Position numbers and translations under genes: made by a program. The notes below the pieces were generated by a model that saw only the letters and a list, made by a program, of their open reading frames with translations, had not been told where the DNA came from and searched no databases. This document shows, piece after piece, positions 38,146 through 51,483 of a stretch of DNA of 64,000 nt. The stretch's first letter is position 1, and each line of letters opens with the position of its first letter. Origin of the DNA: Musa acuminata AAA Group (lineage: Eukaryota; Streptophyta; Magnoliopsida; Zingiberales; Musaceae); contig NC_088339.1 of the NCBI RefSeq assembly GCF_036884655.1, positions 26,245,501 through 26,309,500 on the forward strand, in the 5' to 3' direction.

Positions 38146-40384
38146 TTACCAAAATATATCATATCACTAATAATAATATTTATATAATAATAATAAAATA
38201 TATAAGCTACGTACAATTTTCTCGGTACTTCATGTAAATCTATGCAAGGAAGCTTAGTTTGTGACTTTGATGGATAATTAACAACCTCTTGAGCTTAGGT
38301 TAAACAAATAGATTGCCACATAATATTTCTTTTTGAGGTTTTGTTTATTTGATTTTTTATTAGATAAATTTCTCAAAGAATTCCTTGTTTTTATTTGGAG
38401 ATTACTATTTACATTTTTTTTGTTATTTACAACCCTAAATTTGAATATTTCTTTAATTTATAACTTAATTTCAATATATTTTTTTACTATTTATCTATGT
38501 CCTTTTTTTGTCCTCTTTTATCTCTTTTTCTTCTCGTCATCTGTTTTCTCTTGATCATTAGAGGTGATGTAAAATGACATATGCTAAAAATAGATGAATT
38601 AAAGATCGAAGAGGAGATGAGAATTTTTTTAAAATTTATTATAATGATTTAATATTTTTAAGATTATATCCATTATATAATAGCTTAGAAGACATAGCCT
38701 TTGTAAACTACGTGATAGGGTGGTCTGTGGGGAGAGTTGGTGGGTGCAAAAGCATGGGCTGTGGGGGAAGAAAAAGAGAAAAAGAGGATGATAAAAATAG
38801 AATTAAAGGGGTTATAAATAATAAAATATTATGTATTAAATTTAAAGGGATTATGAATAGTAAAGAGTCAGGAGGGTCTCTACATAGTAAACTCCTTCTT
38901 ATTTTTTTAAATTAACATACTTTTTTTTCATTTATTCTCGTAAAATATTTTTTATTTTCTAAAAAAATTATGTTTTGTCATGGTACTCTTTATTTTTTAA
39001 AGATAAAATTATCCTTAGCCTCAGGCGTAAAATATCGTCGTTATCGCCTTCGCCCCTCTTTCTCCATCGTCCTCGTCTCTCCTCTCCTATTCCTTTAACG
39101 TCTCATCTTCATCGTTACGATCGACCATTGCAAGGCCTTGTGCCTATGGCCTCCCCTCTTTTCTTTATTTGCTCTTGTTTTCTCTCCCCTTCTTTTTATA
39201 ACTCGATCATTGTATCTCCACGTTCTATTACAATATCTTCATAATATTATACACTACACTATCAAAAAGCTCATCATCATCATCATCATCATCGTTGTTC
39301 ATTGCAAGAGGCCACAAAGGCAACTCTGATCTCCAAGTGTGATATATTCGTAACATTTTACCCAATAGATTAATATACCCAAAAGTATCGGAATACTTTT
39401 GGCATTGACCCATTTATCAACGATGGTGCACAATCATGCAGCCCCTTAATCTAAATGCTGAAATTCTAGAATGTCTTTTGCTGCTATATGGATGATAAAT
39501 TTTTGAAGTTTAAGGAATCACACTTGGACATTATATCACTCACTCATCTTGTTGTCAAAGATGACCGGAGGATGAAGGGAGGGGAGAGTGACACGGGACA
39601 GGTATAATAATAAATAAAAATAAAGCGCTAATCAAGAAAAAAAATTGGAAATAAGGCGTTTTTTATTAAAAAAATTCCCTGAAATATTGAGGTATAGAAT
39701 TTAGAGAAACAAATGTGTGTTCGTGGGCGAGTGGGTAGCAGAACTCCGCGAGGACGTAATGGGCCTTAAGCGAGCCTGCCTTTTCGAAACCTCCCACGAC
39801 GCATTCTCTCTGTTCGACTCGAGTCCTCTGTTTCTTTCCTTTAAACACAAACACTGTACCCAATTCGTATCCAAACTATTTCGATCTCATTAGAATACTG
39901 AATTTTTCCAGATTCTCATTCCAAGTCCAATTAACCTGTTCTTCGAATCCAATTCAAACGAAACTAATCGCCATGAATACCAGCCAAAAAAGGTCCGATT
40001 CCTTCCATCGCCGTGCTCGCTTCATGTCCAGGAATCGCTCCCCTCCGAAATGGACACCAACATCAAGGCTGTCCGTCACAGATGCAATCTCCACTGCAGA
40101 CACCCTCGACCTGCACCACAAAACAATACCTCCGATTCGAAGCGACAACCATGTCGTTTCGTTCGATCTTAAAGCCATTAATCAATGGGGAGCAGAAGTG
40201 GCAGAAACAGTCCTCTTCGCTGCGTAAGCCCCGCTGCCGTCTGCTACTCACCAGCTGGCTCAGTGCCACAAGAATAATGCTCTGCTTTGCACATTTATGC
40301 CCTTATTTAATTCCCATCACACCACTAACTCGGGTGGACGGTGCGACTTTTATGGCCAATAGTTGGAATTCTCCGTGTCGCTTC

Positions 40385-40423
<39 letters not shown>

Positions 40424-41302
40424 GCCCGCGCGCACTTGCCAAGTCGAGGCATATGGCCGACGTGGTGCAATGCAAGTAGAGCAAGTGCGATTCATTTCGC
40501 TTTACCTGGAGCTCCCCGAGGAAGGATATATTGCCAAGAAACTGACTTATCACTTTCATCACTTACGTTAAGTTAACCATATCGTGCTGATTTGGTCGGC
40601 GCCCACTTCGTGATTCAACCACTCCCGATGGCAATGCGTATAGAATAAGACGCATACGATATCGAGCATGTATGCCGTGGTTTTGCGTTGTCGATGTATG
40701 GGAATATATGCATGCATGCCCACTTACGCACACCCAATGCGGACAAATAGAACACAACAAATGCCAAGTGGAGGGAGGGGGCGACCACTCGTCTTCTACC
40801 TAATTGTGACACATTGGAAAAGGGAAACCCCACACACGCTGTTGTTTCATCACATCTCTACCCATGCCTACCATGATACGACGTCATGGTTCGATGACAG
40901 CGACCGTGGGTGTGGAGGAGGCAATTTGATTAGGGCTTAACCTTTTGGTTTGATTGACTCGAGTTCGATTCGATTGGATCAAGGAAATGGTTGGTTGATT
41001 TGAGTTTGACTCGCTCGCAGGTCAAAATTCGAGGATGACGCACGCCGTCATAAACTGTATTGTTGCGAGATACGTGTGTATGTATGTATGTAATTGATTC
41101 GAGAAACGGTTTCGCCGGTCGCTCTCTCGTCCTTTCAAGAAAGGGAAATCCGGGCGCGGAGTCGAAGGAAAAGTCCGGCGCAAGCTTTCCTTTAATTGAC
41201 TGACCGCTAGGTGGAGAGCGAGGGAGGAAAGAGCGACGTGAGCACTAATAGTGAGTGTAGTGCAGGGGCGGGGTAGAGTGGGAGGAGGAGGCAGAGGCCA
41301 GG
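38146..41302. other. Intergenic region between DDA1 and the CNNM-type gene
   Basis: AT-rich from 38150 to 39700, then mixed. It includes a short (ATC)n run near 39273-39293 and a CT microsatellite at 40387-40421. An 84-codon frame with ATG at 39973 (MNTSQKRSDSFHRRARFMSR) and an overlapping longer frame show no known domain and I do not call them genes. The right end, about 41100-41300, is GC-rich and probably holds the promoter and leader of the CNNM-type gene. Confidence 0.5.
40387..40421. repeat. (CT)n microsatellite
   Basis: About 17 uninterrupted CT units roughly 0.9 kb upstream of the CNNM-type start codon. No gene overlaps it. Confidence 0.9.
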
Positions 41303-44300
41303 ATGGCGTCGGCAGGGAGCGACCAGCCGTGCTGCTCTGCGATGTTCTGGGTGTACCTTATGATCTGTGTCGGTCTCGTCATGTTCGCCGGCCTCATGTC
41401 CGGTCTCACGCTCGGCCTGATGTCTCTCAGCCTCGTCGACCTCGAAGTCCTCGTCAAGGCTGGCAAACCCAAGGACCAGCTCAACGCCGGTCTGTTCCCG
41501 TCCCCCCGTTCCCTCTCTCTCTGTCTTTTCCCTTCTCCCCCTTTCTTGATCTCTGTTACGCCATGTGCTTCTTCTTTTTTCTTCCGCAGCCAAGATTCTT
41601 CCTGTTGTAAAGAATCAGCACCTCCTGCTTTGCACCCTGCTCATCGGCAACTCCCTCGCCATGGAGGTCTCTGCTGCTCCTCTCCACGCTCTGTGTCCCC
41701 CTAGCATGTGTATTGAAAGTTGTTTCTTGGTGTCGCTGATTTCTTCTCATGCCATCTCTATTTAGGCGCTGCCGATATTTCTTGATGCGCTCGTTCCGGC
41801 GTGGGGGGCCATCCTGATATCCGTAACCCTTATTCTGACCTTCGGCGAGGTAATTGCTTAGCGATCCCCAGTAAATCGGATTCCTGTAGCAAGAAATAAA
41901 TTTAATAATAGATTACTGGTGAGATGCAAGTTGGGTTTGGTTTTTTGCATGTTGGTTTTCTCTTAGATAATACCACAATCGGTATGTTCGCGATATGGGC
42001 TGAGCGTGGGAGCTAAAACCGCGGGACTGGTTCGCGTGCTCCTTTTGATTTTCTTTCCGGTGGCTTACCCCATTAGCAAGGCAATCATTTCTTGCTTTTT
42101 CGCTTGTTTATGCTGATTAATTCTTTTTTTTTAACCCCTGTTAAAGGGAAAAAAAAAAAAGGAGCGGTTGTCTTCCCTTCTTTTCTTACCGTATCAAAAG
42201 ATTAATATAATTTGTGTAGTTACTGGACTGGCTACTGGGCAAGGGGCATTTTGCACTTATGAGAAGAGCTGAATTGAAGACACTGGTGGATATGCATGGA
42301 AATGAGGTTGATAATTTGTTGTGCATTATCATTGCTTATGAAAGGGCTTTGAGTAAAATAATAAGATCTGAATTTTCTGACTTATGAAGCTTTTAGCTTC
42401 CTGTAAACTAGAGTTTGTAAATACTACCAGATGGATGTATCAAAATTAATTGTTGTAGATGCTGAACTAACGATTCCATAAAGCAACTTGTGCAAAGACA
42501 TGATAGTCTTTTCTTGGTTTTCAGGCAGGCAAGGGCGGGGAATTGACTCATGATGAAACTACTATTATCACTGGAGCTTTGGACCTGACACAGAAGACTG
42601 CAAAAGATGCAATGACAACAATATTAGAGACCTTTTCACTTGATATAAACTCTAAACTTGACATGTATGTAGTTCTACTGATTAACAAGCTATTGATGCT
42701 CCGTAATATTGTTAATCTTTATCTCTTGTCAGGCACACTCTGGGTTTGATCATGTCCAAAGGACATAGTCGTGTACCAATCTACTCTGGCAGCCCAACAA
42801 ACATTATTGGCCTTATTTTGGTTAGTCAAACAATCTTGATATTCTTTCAGTGCTTGGGGTTTAAAAATATTCATGATCACTCTTGAAATTTAATGTAAAA
42901 TGACTGATCATTCGACAGCAGTCATTCATGAAAAGAAATTGTGCTAACCAGTACTTCTCATGTGCTTATGTACCCAAAAAAGCATAAATGTAATAAGAAG
43001 ATTATTAATTGTAGTCCAACAGAAAACATTTTATCGTCTTGGTGCTTTTGAATAAAACGGATCTCCTTGGGAGCACAACTTCCAAATGAAAACAATTGCT
43101 GTTAAAAGACATTCCTCTATAGGAAACTAAAATTTGAAGACTATTGTCTCTTTACTAATCCTGACTTAACAATGGCCAGTTGCTTACCATAAATAACTAG
43201 TTGGTTCCTCGGATATTGATCATGCTTATATTTTATACAGAATGTAAAAATTCAATTTTCATATACATATATGTTGGAGTCACAGTGGATGGTTGACTTT
43301 TGCATTCAGCAAGGAGATAAATGAGATGATATCTATGAAAGTTATGGAAATGATCTGATATTTTCTTCTGGGTAGTACTGCAATTTCAATAGCTATTGTC
43401 AGAATCAGTAATGTGTTCTTTTGTTCCTACATTAACCTGCTCAAGATTCTTTTGTTTACAACAACTTGATTCTTCTCAGGTTAAGAATTTGATAACTTGC
43501 CGCCCTGAAGATGAAGTTCCTATTAGAAATGTTACTATAAGAAAAATTCCTAGGTATGCCTTGATCTATGTTTCAAAGATGTATATCATGGAGATATTAG
43601 TGTATCTAGATGTGGCATGTGGCTCAAGTTTTCTGAACTTTACAAAATGATGAAGCTTGGACACATTAATTGGCTTCATTCCATCTGCTCATGTTTTACA
43701 TCTATACAAGTCAAACAACAATCATAGTCATTTATAACATGTAAAAGGTAATTATAAAAATAAGCATGCAAGCACGGTAAGTGTTTCTTCACTTAAGCAT
43801 GTGTAGATAAAATAGAAAAGGTATTTATGAACCATGGCATCTGGAGAATCATAGCCAAGCAACCATAAGTTAAGAAAATGGCAAATATTTATCTTGAGAA
43901 ATTTACATGTTAGCCATGGTTAACATGTAAAAAGTAAATATAAAAATAAGCATACAAGCATGTTAGATGTTTCTTCACTTAAGCATGTGTAGATAAAATA
44001 GAAAAAGTGTTTATGAACTGTGTCATCTAGAGAATCATAGCCAAGTAACAGTAAGTTAAGAAAATGGCAAATATTTATCATGAGAAATTACATCGTTCCT
44101 TTCTTTTTAGGAGGTGCTGCAATAAGCCATTTTTTATGGGTAGAAAAAGCAGGGAATAACATCCTTCCTTTGTTTCTGTAAAATACTCAGGGTTTTTTTT
44201 GTGCACGTTAACAACATTTATGTGTATTTTGCTCATACAATGCACTAAACAAAAAAAAAAAAAAAACATTTGTCATGATTATATACATCATTTTTATTTT

Positions 44301-47300
44301 TTTGAGGATTTGCTATCGAAGTTGTACAATCAAGATGTCAAGTGATTACATATGACAACCGAAAGTAATTGTTGGTTGCATATTGCAGGGTGGAAAGATC
44401 TGGACCACTTCTACAAACTCATTGTGCGAAATGGTCCATGATGTAGTTTATTTTGGAATTAACAGGTTTCAGTCGAGGGTCTACCTAAGTAGTTTGTGAT
44501 GTCCTGTGGCACAAGTTATCTTATCTTGATGTCCTCTGGCACTGCTATAATGTATTGGATCAAAAATCTCCTCTCTGTAAATAAGGAAACTGACTTAATT
44601 ATGGAACAGTTAGGAGGTAATTACAGAACACTATGTATTAAATGAGGAAACTGAGGACTTAATTATGGAACAGTTATAACTTAATTACAGAACACTATTT
44701 ATTACTGAGCATTTAGTCTTCATATTAAGTTAATGGAGTTAGATCTAGAGGTGCTATTTTTACATTTTCTACCATTTTGGTGCTCTACATTTTACAGATA
44801 ATATCTACATTCACATCCTACCTCCAGACTAAAAATTTCAAACCAGTTAGACTGGTATGGTACAATTCTTGCATTCCGTAATACTGCAAAATTGCAAACC
44901 ATTTTGAAGTTATGGTGATATAAATGGAGACGATCACATGGGATAGAAGATGCAAAGTAGATTTTATTAATACGAATATGAATATAAGGATACATCAACA
45001 GATTGTTTTTACATGGTTCACACTAGTACCTAGATGTTTTGATGAAATATGATACCATTCTTATTGTATATCGTTTATTTTTTAAATGCATTACAAAATA
45101 ATTTTCTTTCCTGATACAGTCACATTTGGTATATAATTTTCGTATGGAAATAAATCTATTTTTGTGTGTATTGCTGCACTTAGTTCTTTTTCTGTTTTTG
45201 AATTCTAAGTCATACTTCTATATATTTGTGATGCTACTTTGGTTTTACCAGGGTCTATGATGACCTTCCTCTCTATGACATGCTAAATGAATTCCAGAAA
45301 GGCCACAGTCACATGTCTGTGGTTGTTAAACGCATAAAAGACAATGACACACTAATTGAAAAGAGCAAGACCAGCATGTCAGAGAACAGAATGAACCAGA
45401 GTAGGAACCACAATGAAGTCCATGGTATTCCTCGTATACACTATGGCATCATCTTATTCTGATCTTTTGTTTGATGATTAATCTTTTTCTGAAGCATTAA
45501 ACATTAGATCAATACGTTAAAGAACTTGCATATATTGAAAAAAGTGCAATTTGTATAATCCAAGGTAGTGATTCATGATTTTCCAGGAGATGGATCTCAG
45601 TCTTTTATGGCTGAGCATTTGAATAGCATTGCAAATGGATCCCCTGTGAGTAGTAGTATTCAGGGATTTCACAGTCCTGTGAAGAGAAGCAACATGGAGA
45701 AACACGGAGACTCACGCTCACAGATCAAGAAGTCAGAACGAGTGCGGCACGATAATATCCTTGATGTCAATTCAGATACGCTCCCGAGCTATTCGTTAGA
45801 TGAAGAAGTAGTTGGAATTATAACAATGGAAGATGTTATGGAGGAACTGCTACAGGTGGACAATCTTTTAGTGGATATATTTTCTAACAGTTAACTATCC
45901 CTCATTAGTATGTTCTTTACTTGATTGGACATATATTAATGTGCGTAGGCCTCGGATGCAATCTTTCTTCTTGACTACCTGAATAGCTGAGTGCATAAAT
46001 TGCTATTCTGTTCATAATCAAATTATGCTTTGTTTGCTGAACTTCGTATTAGTATGTCAATAGCTTTTGTAATGGATAGAGATCCATCTTTTCTCATGAT
46101 TACGCCATTATTTGCGGCAAATAATTTTATATACTTTTTATGTGCTTGTTAGTGCTTGAACTTATAGCGTAAGCCTTAACAAAACAAAAAAAAGTCTTGG
46201 TACACAGTTGAGGACTAAGGGATGTGTCACTTCCTCTTTTTATTATATGTCAACCTAAATTATGAAGTTATAGTTTCTAACACGTTGTAATCTGGGCCAT
46301 ATCTCAAGTCAGATTTACCAAATCAAAGATTCATTATATATCTGGCTTAGTTGGTGCAAATCCGTGAGTGGATAGGGTCAAGGTCTGGTTCACATTGAGG
46401 TCATACCTACTTCAAGTTCCACAGCCAGGAGAGACGAGTGACAAAACAGAAGTTGATGGTTTCAAACATAAGTAGTGTCCTATCTGCACCATTAGACACT
46501 AGAGGAGGTAGAATGTCCTTTTCAAGCTTTCAGATCTGATCTGTTTCCATTCTGACCATAATGCATCTTGAGGCAAATAAGTATGATGCATGTAAATCTA
46601 GATTAGATCCTTCTTCATCTCTATGTTCTATAGAAATTGTAATCGTATATGACAGCAAAATTTTCATATATTGTACCAATTAAAGATTGTACAGTAAATA
46701 ACTTTTGTTTTGATATTAATGCTGTTCTATCTGGTTTATTAGCACATTATTTTTTCAACTACACGGTAGAAGTTCAGTTTTAACCTCACAGTGTTATAAA
46801 TAAATTTGGTATATCCTTGTGCAATTACAATTAGCTAATGGATTGTCGAAGTCAATCAATGCTGCAAAAATGAAGTAATAGACTGCCGTAAAGGCCATTT
46901 ATGTTTTCCTTGGACCTTGTTATTAATAATTCATAATTTCAGTAGGAACTTTGGAGGGACTTCGTTAAAGTCATTTCATCATTTTTCAGTCAAGTAATGG
47001 CAGATTTTGGGTATTACTGATATTTAACAGGAACCTTTTTTTTTGTGGTTTTATTTTGCATTGTGTTAAGAAACATGGAAATTTCTTGGACATGAACAAC
47101 CTATAGAATTGGTTAGAATTTGTAAAATGAGAATGACCTCCATATTGCATATTAAGATTAAACTCTTAACAAATTGAAAGCAGAAAGAGGTTTATGACCA
47201 TTTTATGAAGACAAAAGTTAATTTCTAGTATATATACTTTATTTGTATTATTTTTTTCTACCAACTTAGACATGAATTTTTTTTAGTGCATCTACATTTC

Positions 47301-48264
47301 ACTACAGCCAGGTAGAGTTTCCTGCATGATTGTACAACTTCATGTTGTAAATCATAGAGAGTTGGCTGTGGTCACTGTATCCAATAAACTTTTCTGAATT
47401 AGCATATAACTTTCAGCTTGTGCTAATTTTTTTTTGGTTTTAATACATGTCTCAATTACGCATGCCACAGCTAATTAATTGCCTCTGAATTGTTTTTGTA
47501 GGAAGAAATATTGGATGAGACGGATGAGTATGTTGATGTCCACAATAAGTATGTGAAAGTTTGCTAGTTCTCTATTCTTGTACTTTTCAGGTTGTGTTAG
47601 AGAAATTAATGGGTCAAATGATCTGCAGGATTAAGATAAACATGTTACCTACACGAAGGTCATCACCACGATCCTCTGGAACTGTAACTATCTCTCAGTT
47701 TCCACGACGAACTCCATCTGCTTCTCCACTGTCTCCCTATCATGATGCTTCTGTATTACGATCACCTGTTTCTCAGTATGCTCAAGTTCCTGGTTCAACA
47801 CCAACCATTTTAAATTCTCCTGGGAAGTCATTACCAAGTTCCCCTGCTCATCACATAGTAAGTGAAATATTATATTGTTTGGTTTGCTTTTTGAAGTATG
47901 AAGTGTGCACTATTTATGCTTTTAAACTAGGATCTCCTTGCATTCTTTACAATCTTCATCATTTCAGTGTTCATTTGGAATTCCCATAGAATTCATTTAA
48001 ATGATTGGATGTGGATCTTTATGGATCTGGTCCACCAGTCTTTTTCTCTTTTTGTTTTGCTATGGTCTGTTACCTTTAGCCTTGTGGAATAGTCTGATTA
48101 TGTGTTTTAGCATCTTGAGTATCTCCTTGCCATGGATGAAATCTCATCTGAGATCTATTGATAAATTTATCTGAATTTCAATGATATTTCTTTCATCAAC
48201 TAAGTAAAAAACTGTATTGGACATTAATGTTTCTGGGATGTCTCTCTCTCTCTCTCTCTTTCTT

Positions 48265-48335
<71 letters not shown>

Positions 48336-48697
48336 GACCGTCTCTCTCTATATATAACATTCTGTATAGTTGATTAAAGTTAATACTTACTGTAGTTGAT
48401 TGAGTGATGTTATTTTTGTTTGTGGGTGAAATCTTTGTGATCATATTAAGTCTTTCAACCTGTATTTTATGATTATATATGGGCGGTGGTTAGGAAGTCG
48501 GCTTATCTTCACCAACCTTGTTGATGAGTGTGTTAATATTCAGGATCATATCTCACCTTTGGTTGATTAGGATAGACATCTTCAAGTTTAGCTATTTGGA
48601 ATTTTTCATTTTGGACAATGCATGACACACAACGTCTTAGCAGGTATCAAGAAAATCATATGAGAAGCTTGAGAAAAATGGAGGGAGTAATGTTTGA
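41303..48697 (+). CDS. CNNM/ACDP-type DUF21-CBS membrane protein (MGR-like magnesium transporter)
   Basis: CNNM-family proteins are membrane transporters with a DUF21 core and cytosolic CBS pair; plant members (MGR) move Mg2+ across the tonoplast or plastid envelope. Thirteen exons: 41303-41489, 41590-41666, 41766-41849, 41967-42080, 42220-42306, 42525-42664, 42733-42820, 43480-43553, 45252-45424, 45587-45855, 47502-47548, 47629-47857, 48644-48697; 540 residues with every phase consistent. The DUF21 part shows hydrophobic helices starting [20 protein letters not shown] and contains [32 protein letters not shown] and LTFGEIIPQ. The CBS pair shows [36 protein letters not shown] and [15 protein letters not shown] with [14 protein letters not shown] Ser/Pro-rich tail ends [17 protein letters not shown]. 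Intron 4 begins GCAATC, a GC-AG intron required by phase. Substrate and compartment are inferred from the family. Confidence 0.95.
43735..44094. repeat. Tandem duplication of about 180 bp in a CNNM-gene intron
   Basis: Copies at 43735-43912 and 43920-44094 share TAACATGTAAAA, ACTTAAGCATGTGTAGATAA, GAGAATCATAGCCAAG and AAGAAAATGGCAAATATTTA with scattered substitutions. They lie in intron 8, away from splice sites. Confidence 0.9.
48239..48341. repeat. Compound microsatellite (TC)n-(TGTC)n-(TC)n-(AC)n
   Basis: About 100 bp of consecutive simple repeats in the last intron of the CNNM-type gene, with a TC-to-TGTC-to-TC-to-AC succession. A TA run follows at 48953-48975. Confidence 0.9.
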
Positions 48698-50274
48698 ATT
48701 TTGATTGCTTATGGAGGCAAGCGGTAGGTAATCAGCTTAACTGTTCCATTCTGAAATCTCCATCTAGTAACCCAAATTGTAGCTGCTGCTCATTGATGTG
48801 ACCATATGATTCCTTGTACATGGAACGTTGTCTTGTATATTATTTGGATAAACTCTCATATATATTTTTTTCTCTTAAAGGGAATTTCTTATGTGTAGTG
48901 TAAAACTAGTCCTCCTATGGTATTTCGAACTACTAGCATCTCCATTTCAATATATATATATATATATATATATAATGTTATGGCCAGTTTGTTTTGAGTA
49001 ACAAAAATGAAAAGAAAGATTTGATATGTTTGGAATGTCCACAAGTACTATTGATGCCTAGTAAACAGGCATTTGATGTTGTTTTCCGCATACCTCGCAA
49101 AATACATAACTGATGATGATGTCTTGTGCTAAGTCTGTCTTCGGTGGAGCGACTTCCGGATGTTGGATTGGTTGTGAGGGGTAAACTGGTATGACCCGAG
49201 GATCTGCTGTCATTTATGTCGGTAGGTAATAGGGATTATAGGCAGAGGATGTGGAGCTGAAGCTCAAAGATTAAGCTTTACTCAAGATTTTGGAGTCCCT
49301 TTTCCGGATCTTCTCCGTCATGGATGGAGTAGGGAAGCCAAGATTTGGAGGCAGCCTTGGTAACCAAGCAACCTACCTAACCCGCTTTACCACGGAGAGA
49401 GAGAGAGAGAGAGAGATCTAATCTTGGAAAGATCCAAATGCTGCAGCACCCTATGGAGGTTTAATAATATGCTGGGAATCCAAGGCGCTAGCTGCTGCAT
49501 CAAATTCTTATTCCAGGCGTAGAAGCCCGCAGGCTATCTATCTCGAAGTAAACAAGTGAGTTGTCCTCGAGATCGTGTCTGTCAGCTTTGCTTTGTATAA
49601 GCAAGAAAAATCCCATCGTATACTCGAACATCAAGGCAGGCACAGCCTTGGAGTGAGTGGTGTTTCGTTCAGTAACTCTCGACATTCTGCAACCTTTTAC
49701 TCGCAAAATCAATGGCTTCAGTCTTCACTTCAGAGGTCACTTTTTCTTTATTTGGTTTTCCTTTGTGTTTCTGGAGTAGACCATGTAAAGAATCTCACAT
49801 GGAGCACTCGTCCCTTAGCTTTGTGCTGGTGGAAGACAGGACCGAAGGGATGAGGGGCTCCTATGTCCCGTCTTCTGGGCCCTTCCACAGAATGAGATGA
49901 TGATAGAGTAGCTTTGTCTTTAAGGTTGCAGGGACGCTTGGACCGGTCTTCCCGGGTGAACAAAACCCCCGCCCTCCACCACAAGAAAGAGCGGTCGACC
50001 ATCACAACAGCAGCACTGAACACCATACCATCTCCCACCAAATCAATCATCGTGTTGATCATGATGCAGACATACTAGATTTTCCTCTCTCTCGATAGAT
50101 CCGTCCCACATGGAATTGTAGCTGCTAGATCAGGTCCCATGGATTCGTAGTCAAATCCACCAGTGTCCGTGTATTGCGCGAACCATCAATTGGTCTCCGT
50201 CCAACGGCGGCTACATAACCTATACATAAAGAGAAACGCAACACACACTACCGACCGACGCTTGGTTGAAAACC
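48698..50274. other. Intergenic region
   Basis: Contains the CNNM-type 3' flank, a (TA)n run at 48953-48975 and a (GA)n run at about 49396-49414. No open frame here shows a recognisable protein. The last few hundred bases probably hold the promoter of the two-exon gene that follows. Confidence 0.5.
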
Positions 50275-51483
50275 ATGCCCATGCCCGAGGCCGCCGATCC
50301 GATCGGCGCCGCAGCTGTTGGGTTCCCTGCTAAGAAGATGGAAAGCTTTGTGGAAGCTCCTCTGTCCGAACGAGGGCTGGAGATAGCCAAGAGTCGAGAA
50401 GAGCTTCTGCGCCTCCTGCACGATCTCCCGGAATCCGAGTTCGAGCTCTCCCTCACCGATCTTGTGGAGAAAGGAACGGGGGTTGCCGGTGATCCCGTGG
50501 CGAACAAGGCCGCGTCTTTGCTTGAAGGGCAGCTGAATCGGGCCAATGTCGTCAGTAAAGAGAGGAGGAGGAGGAAGAAGAAGAAGCGAAGCAGCAGCAG
50601 CAGGAGTAGCTTCGGAAGCAGCAGCGACGGCGTGTTGCTCAACTTCTACGTGCCGGCCTCCTTGTCGCGAAGCCTAACCACGCCGAGGTCGAGCCGCCGG
50701 CCTGCCGCCGCCGCAGCAACGACGGACTGGCGACGACAAGAGGTGAGCTATCGATTGAGTTCTTCCCTTCGACATGCACCCGCTGGTTCGTCGAACTTTG
50801 CTTGTGAACTGCTTTCTTCATCAGTTTCTTCGTGAGGTCTCTGGAAAACACCGATCGATTAGGAAAGGAGTTAGAGAATCTCCCACCCTTACTGCTAAAT
50901 CCAAGCACGTAAAACAATTAAGAGGTCTCCATTCTCATATCTAATAGAGCAGAGCAGAAGTATATGTATGTGGAGAAATAGGGAAGATGGCAAAAGATGA
51001 AGAGATGGAAGATGACGGTAAAAACAATATAAAAGAAGAATGATAAACAAAGCATAAGGGTTTAGAGAGAGAAGCAGCATAACGAGATGGATGGGTTTAT
51101 AATTTAGCATCCATCAGCCCACAGAATGAAATGAAACGATTCCTTGTTTTCTTGACTGCAATGGAGAATTAGTCGCCAAAATAATCTTAGAAAAGATACA
51201 GTTCTAATCTTCCAAAGAGCATTTGGAGGGCGACCAGTTGCATTATTTCTCGTTCTCCAGGGGGGGCATCCAGCCAAGAGAGAACAAACCATTGAAGAAA
51301 AAAGTCAGCTAAAATTCACAGATTCGATGCCCAACGCAGCTTGATAATGACACTGAGCAATTGTTCTTTTGAAAAGCTAGATCACATTCTTCATGTTTCT
51401 CCCTTTCTTTTGCTTTGCAGGACAGAGAGATGAAGACTTTAGGGTGCTGGTCGGGCCTGTGGCAGAGGGGGAGGGGGAAATGA
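50275..51483 (+). CDS. Uncharacterised plant protein, two exons
   Basis: Exon 1 runs from ATG 50275 to 50742 (donor GAG|GTGAGC). Exon 2 runs from 51421 (TTTGCAG|GAC) to the stop at 51483, giving 176 residues. Residues of interest: an N-terminal acidic/hydrophobic block with SREELLRLLHDLPESEFELS and LTDLVEKG, a very basic stretch ERRRRKKKKR followed by a Ser run, then GVLLNFYVPASLSRSL, and a short C-terminus MKTLGCWSGLWQRGRGK. The combination of ELSLTDLVE, a basic Ser-rich middle and a Cys-Trp tail recurs in small unnamed plant proteins as I recall them. The basic region could be a nuclear localisation signal. I do not know its function. High GC in exon 1 and clean splice sites support a real gene. 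Confidence 0.75.

Noticed and set aside
40013..40576. 187-codon open frame on the + strand
   Set aside because: It does not begin with ATG, runs through a CT microsatellite (Ser/Leu repeat in translation) and resembles no protein.
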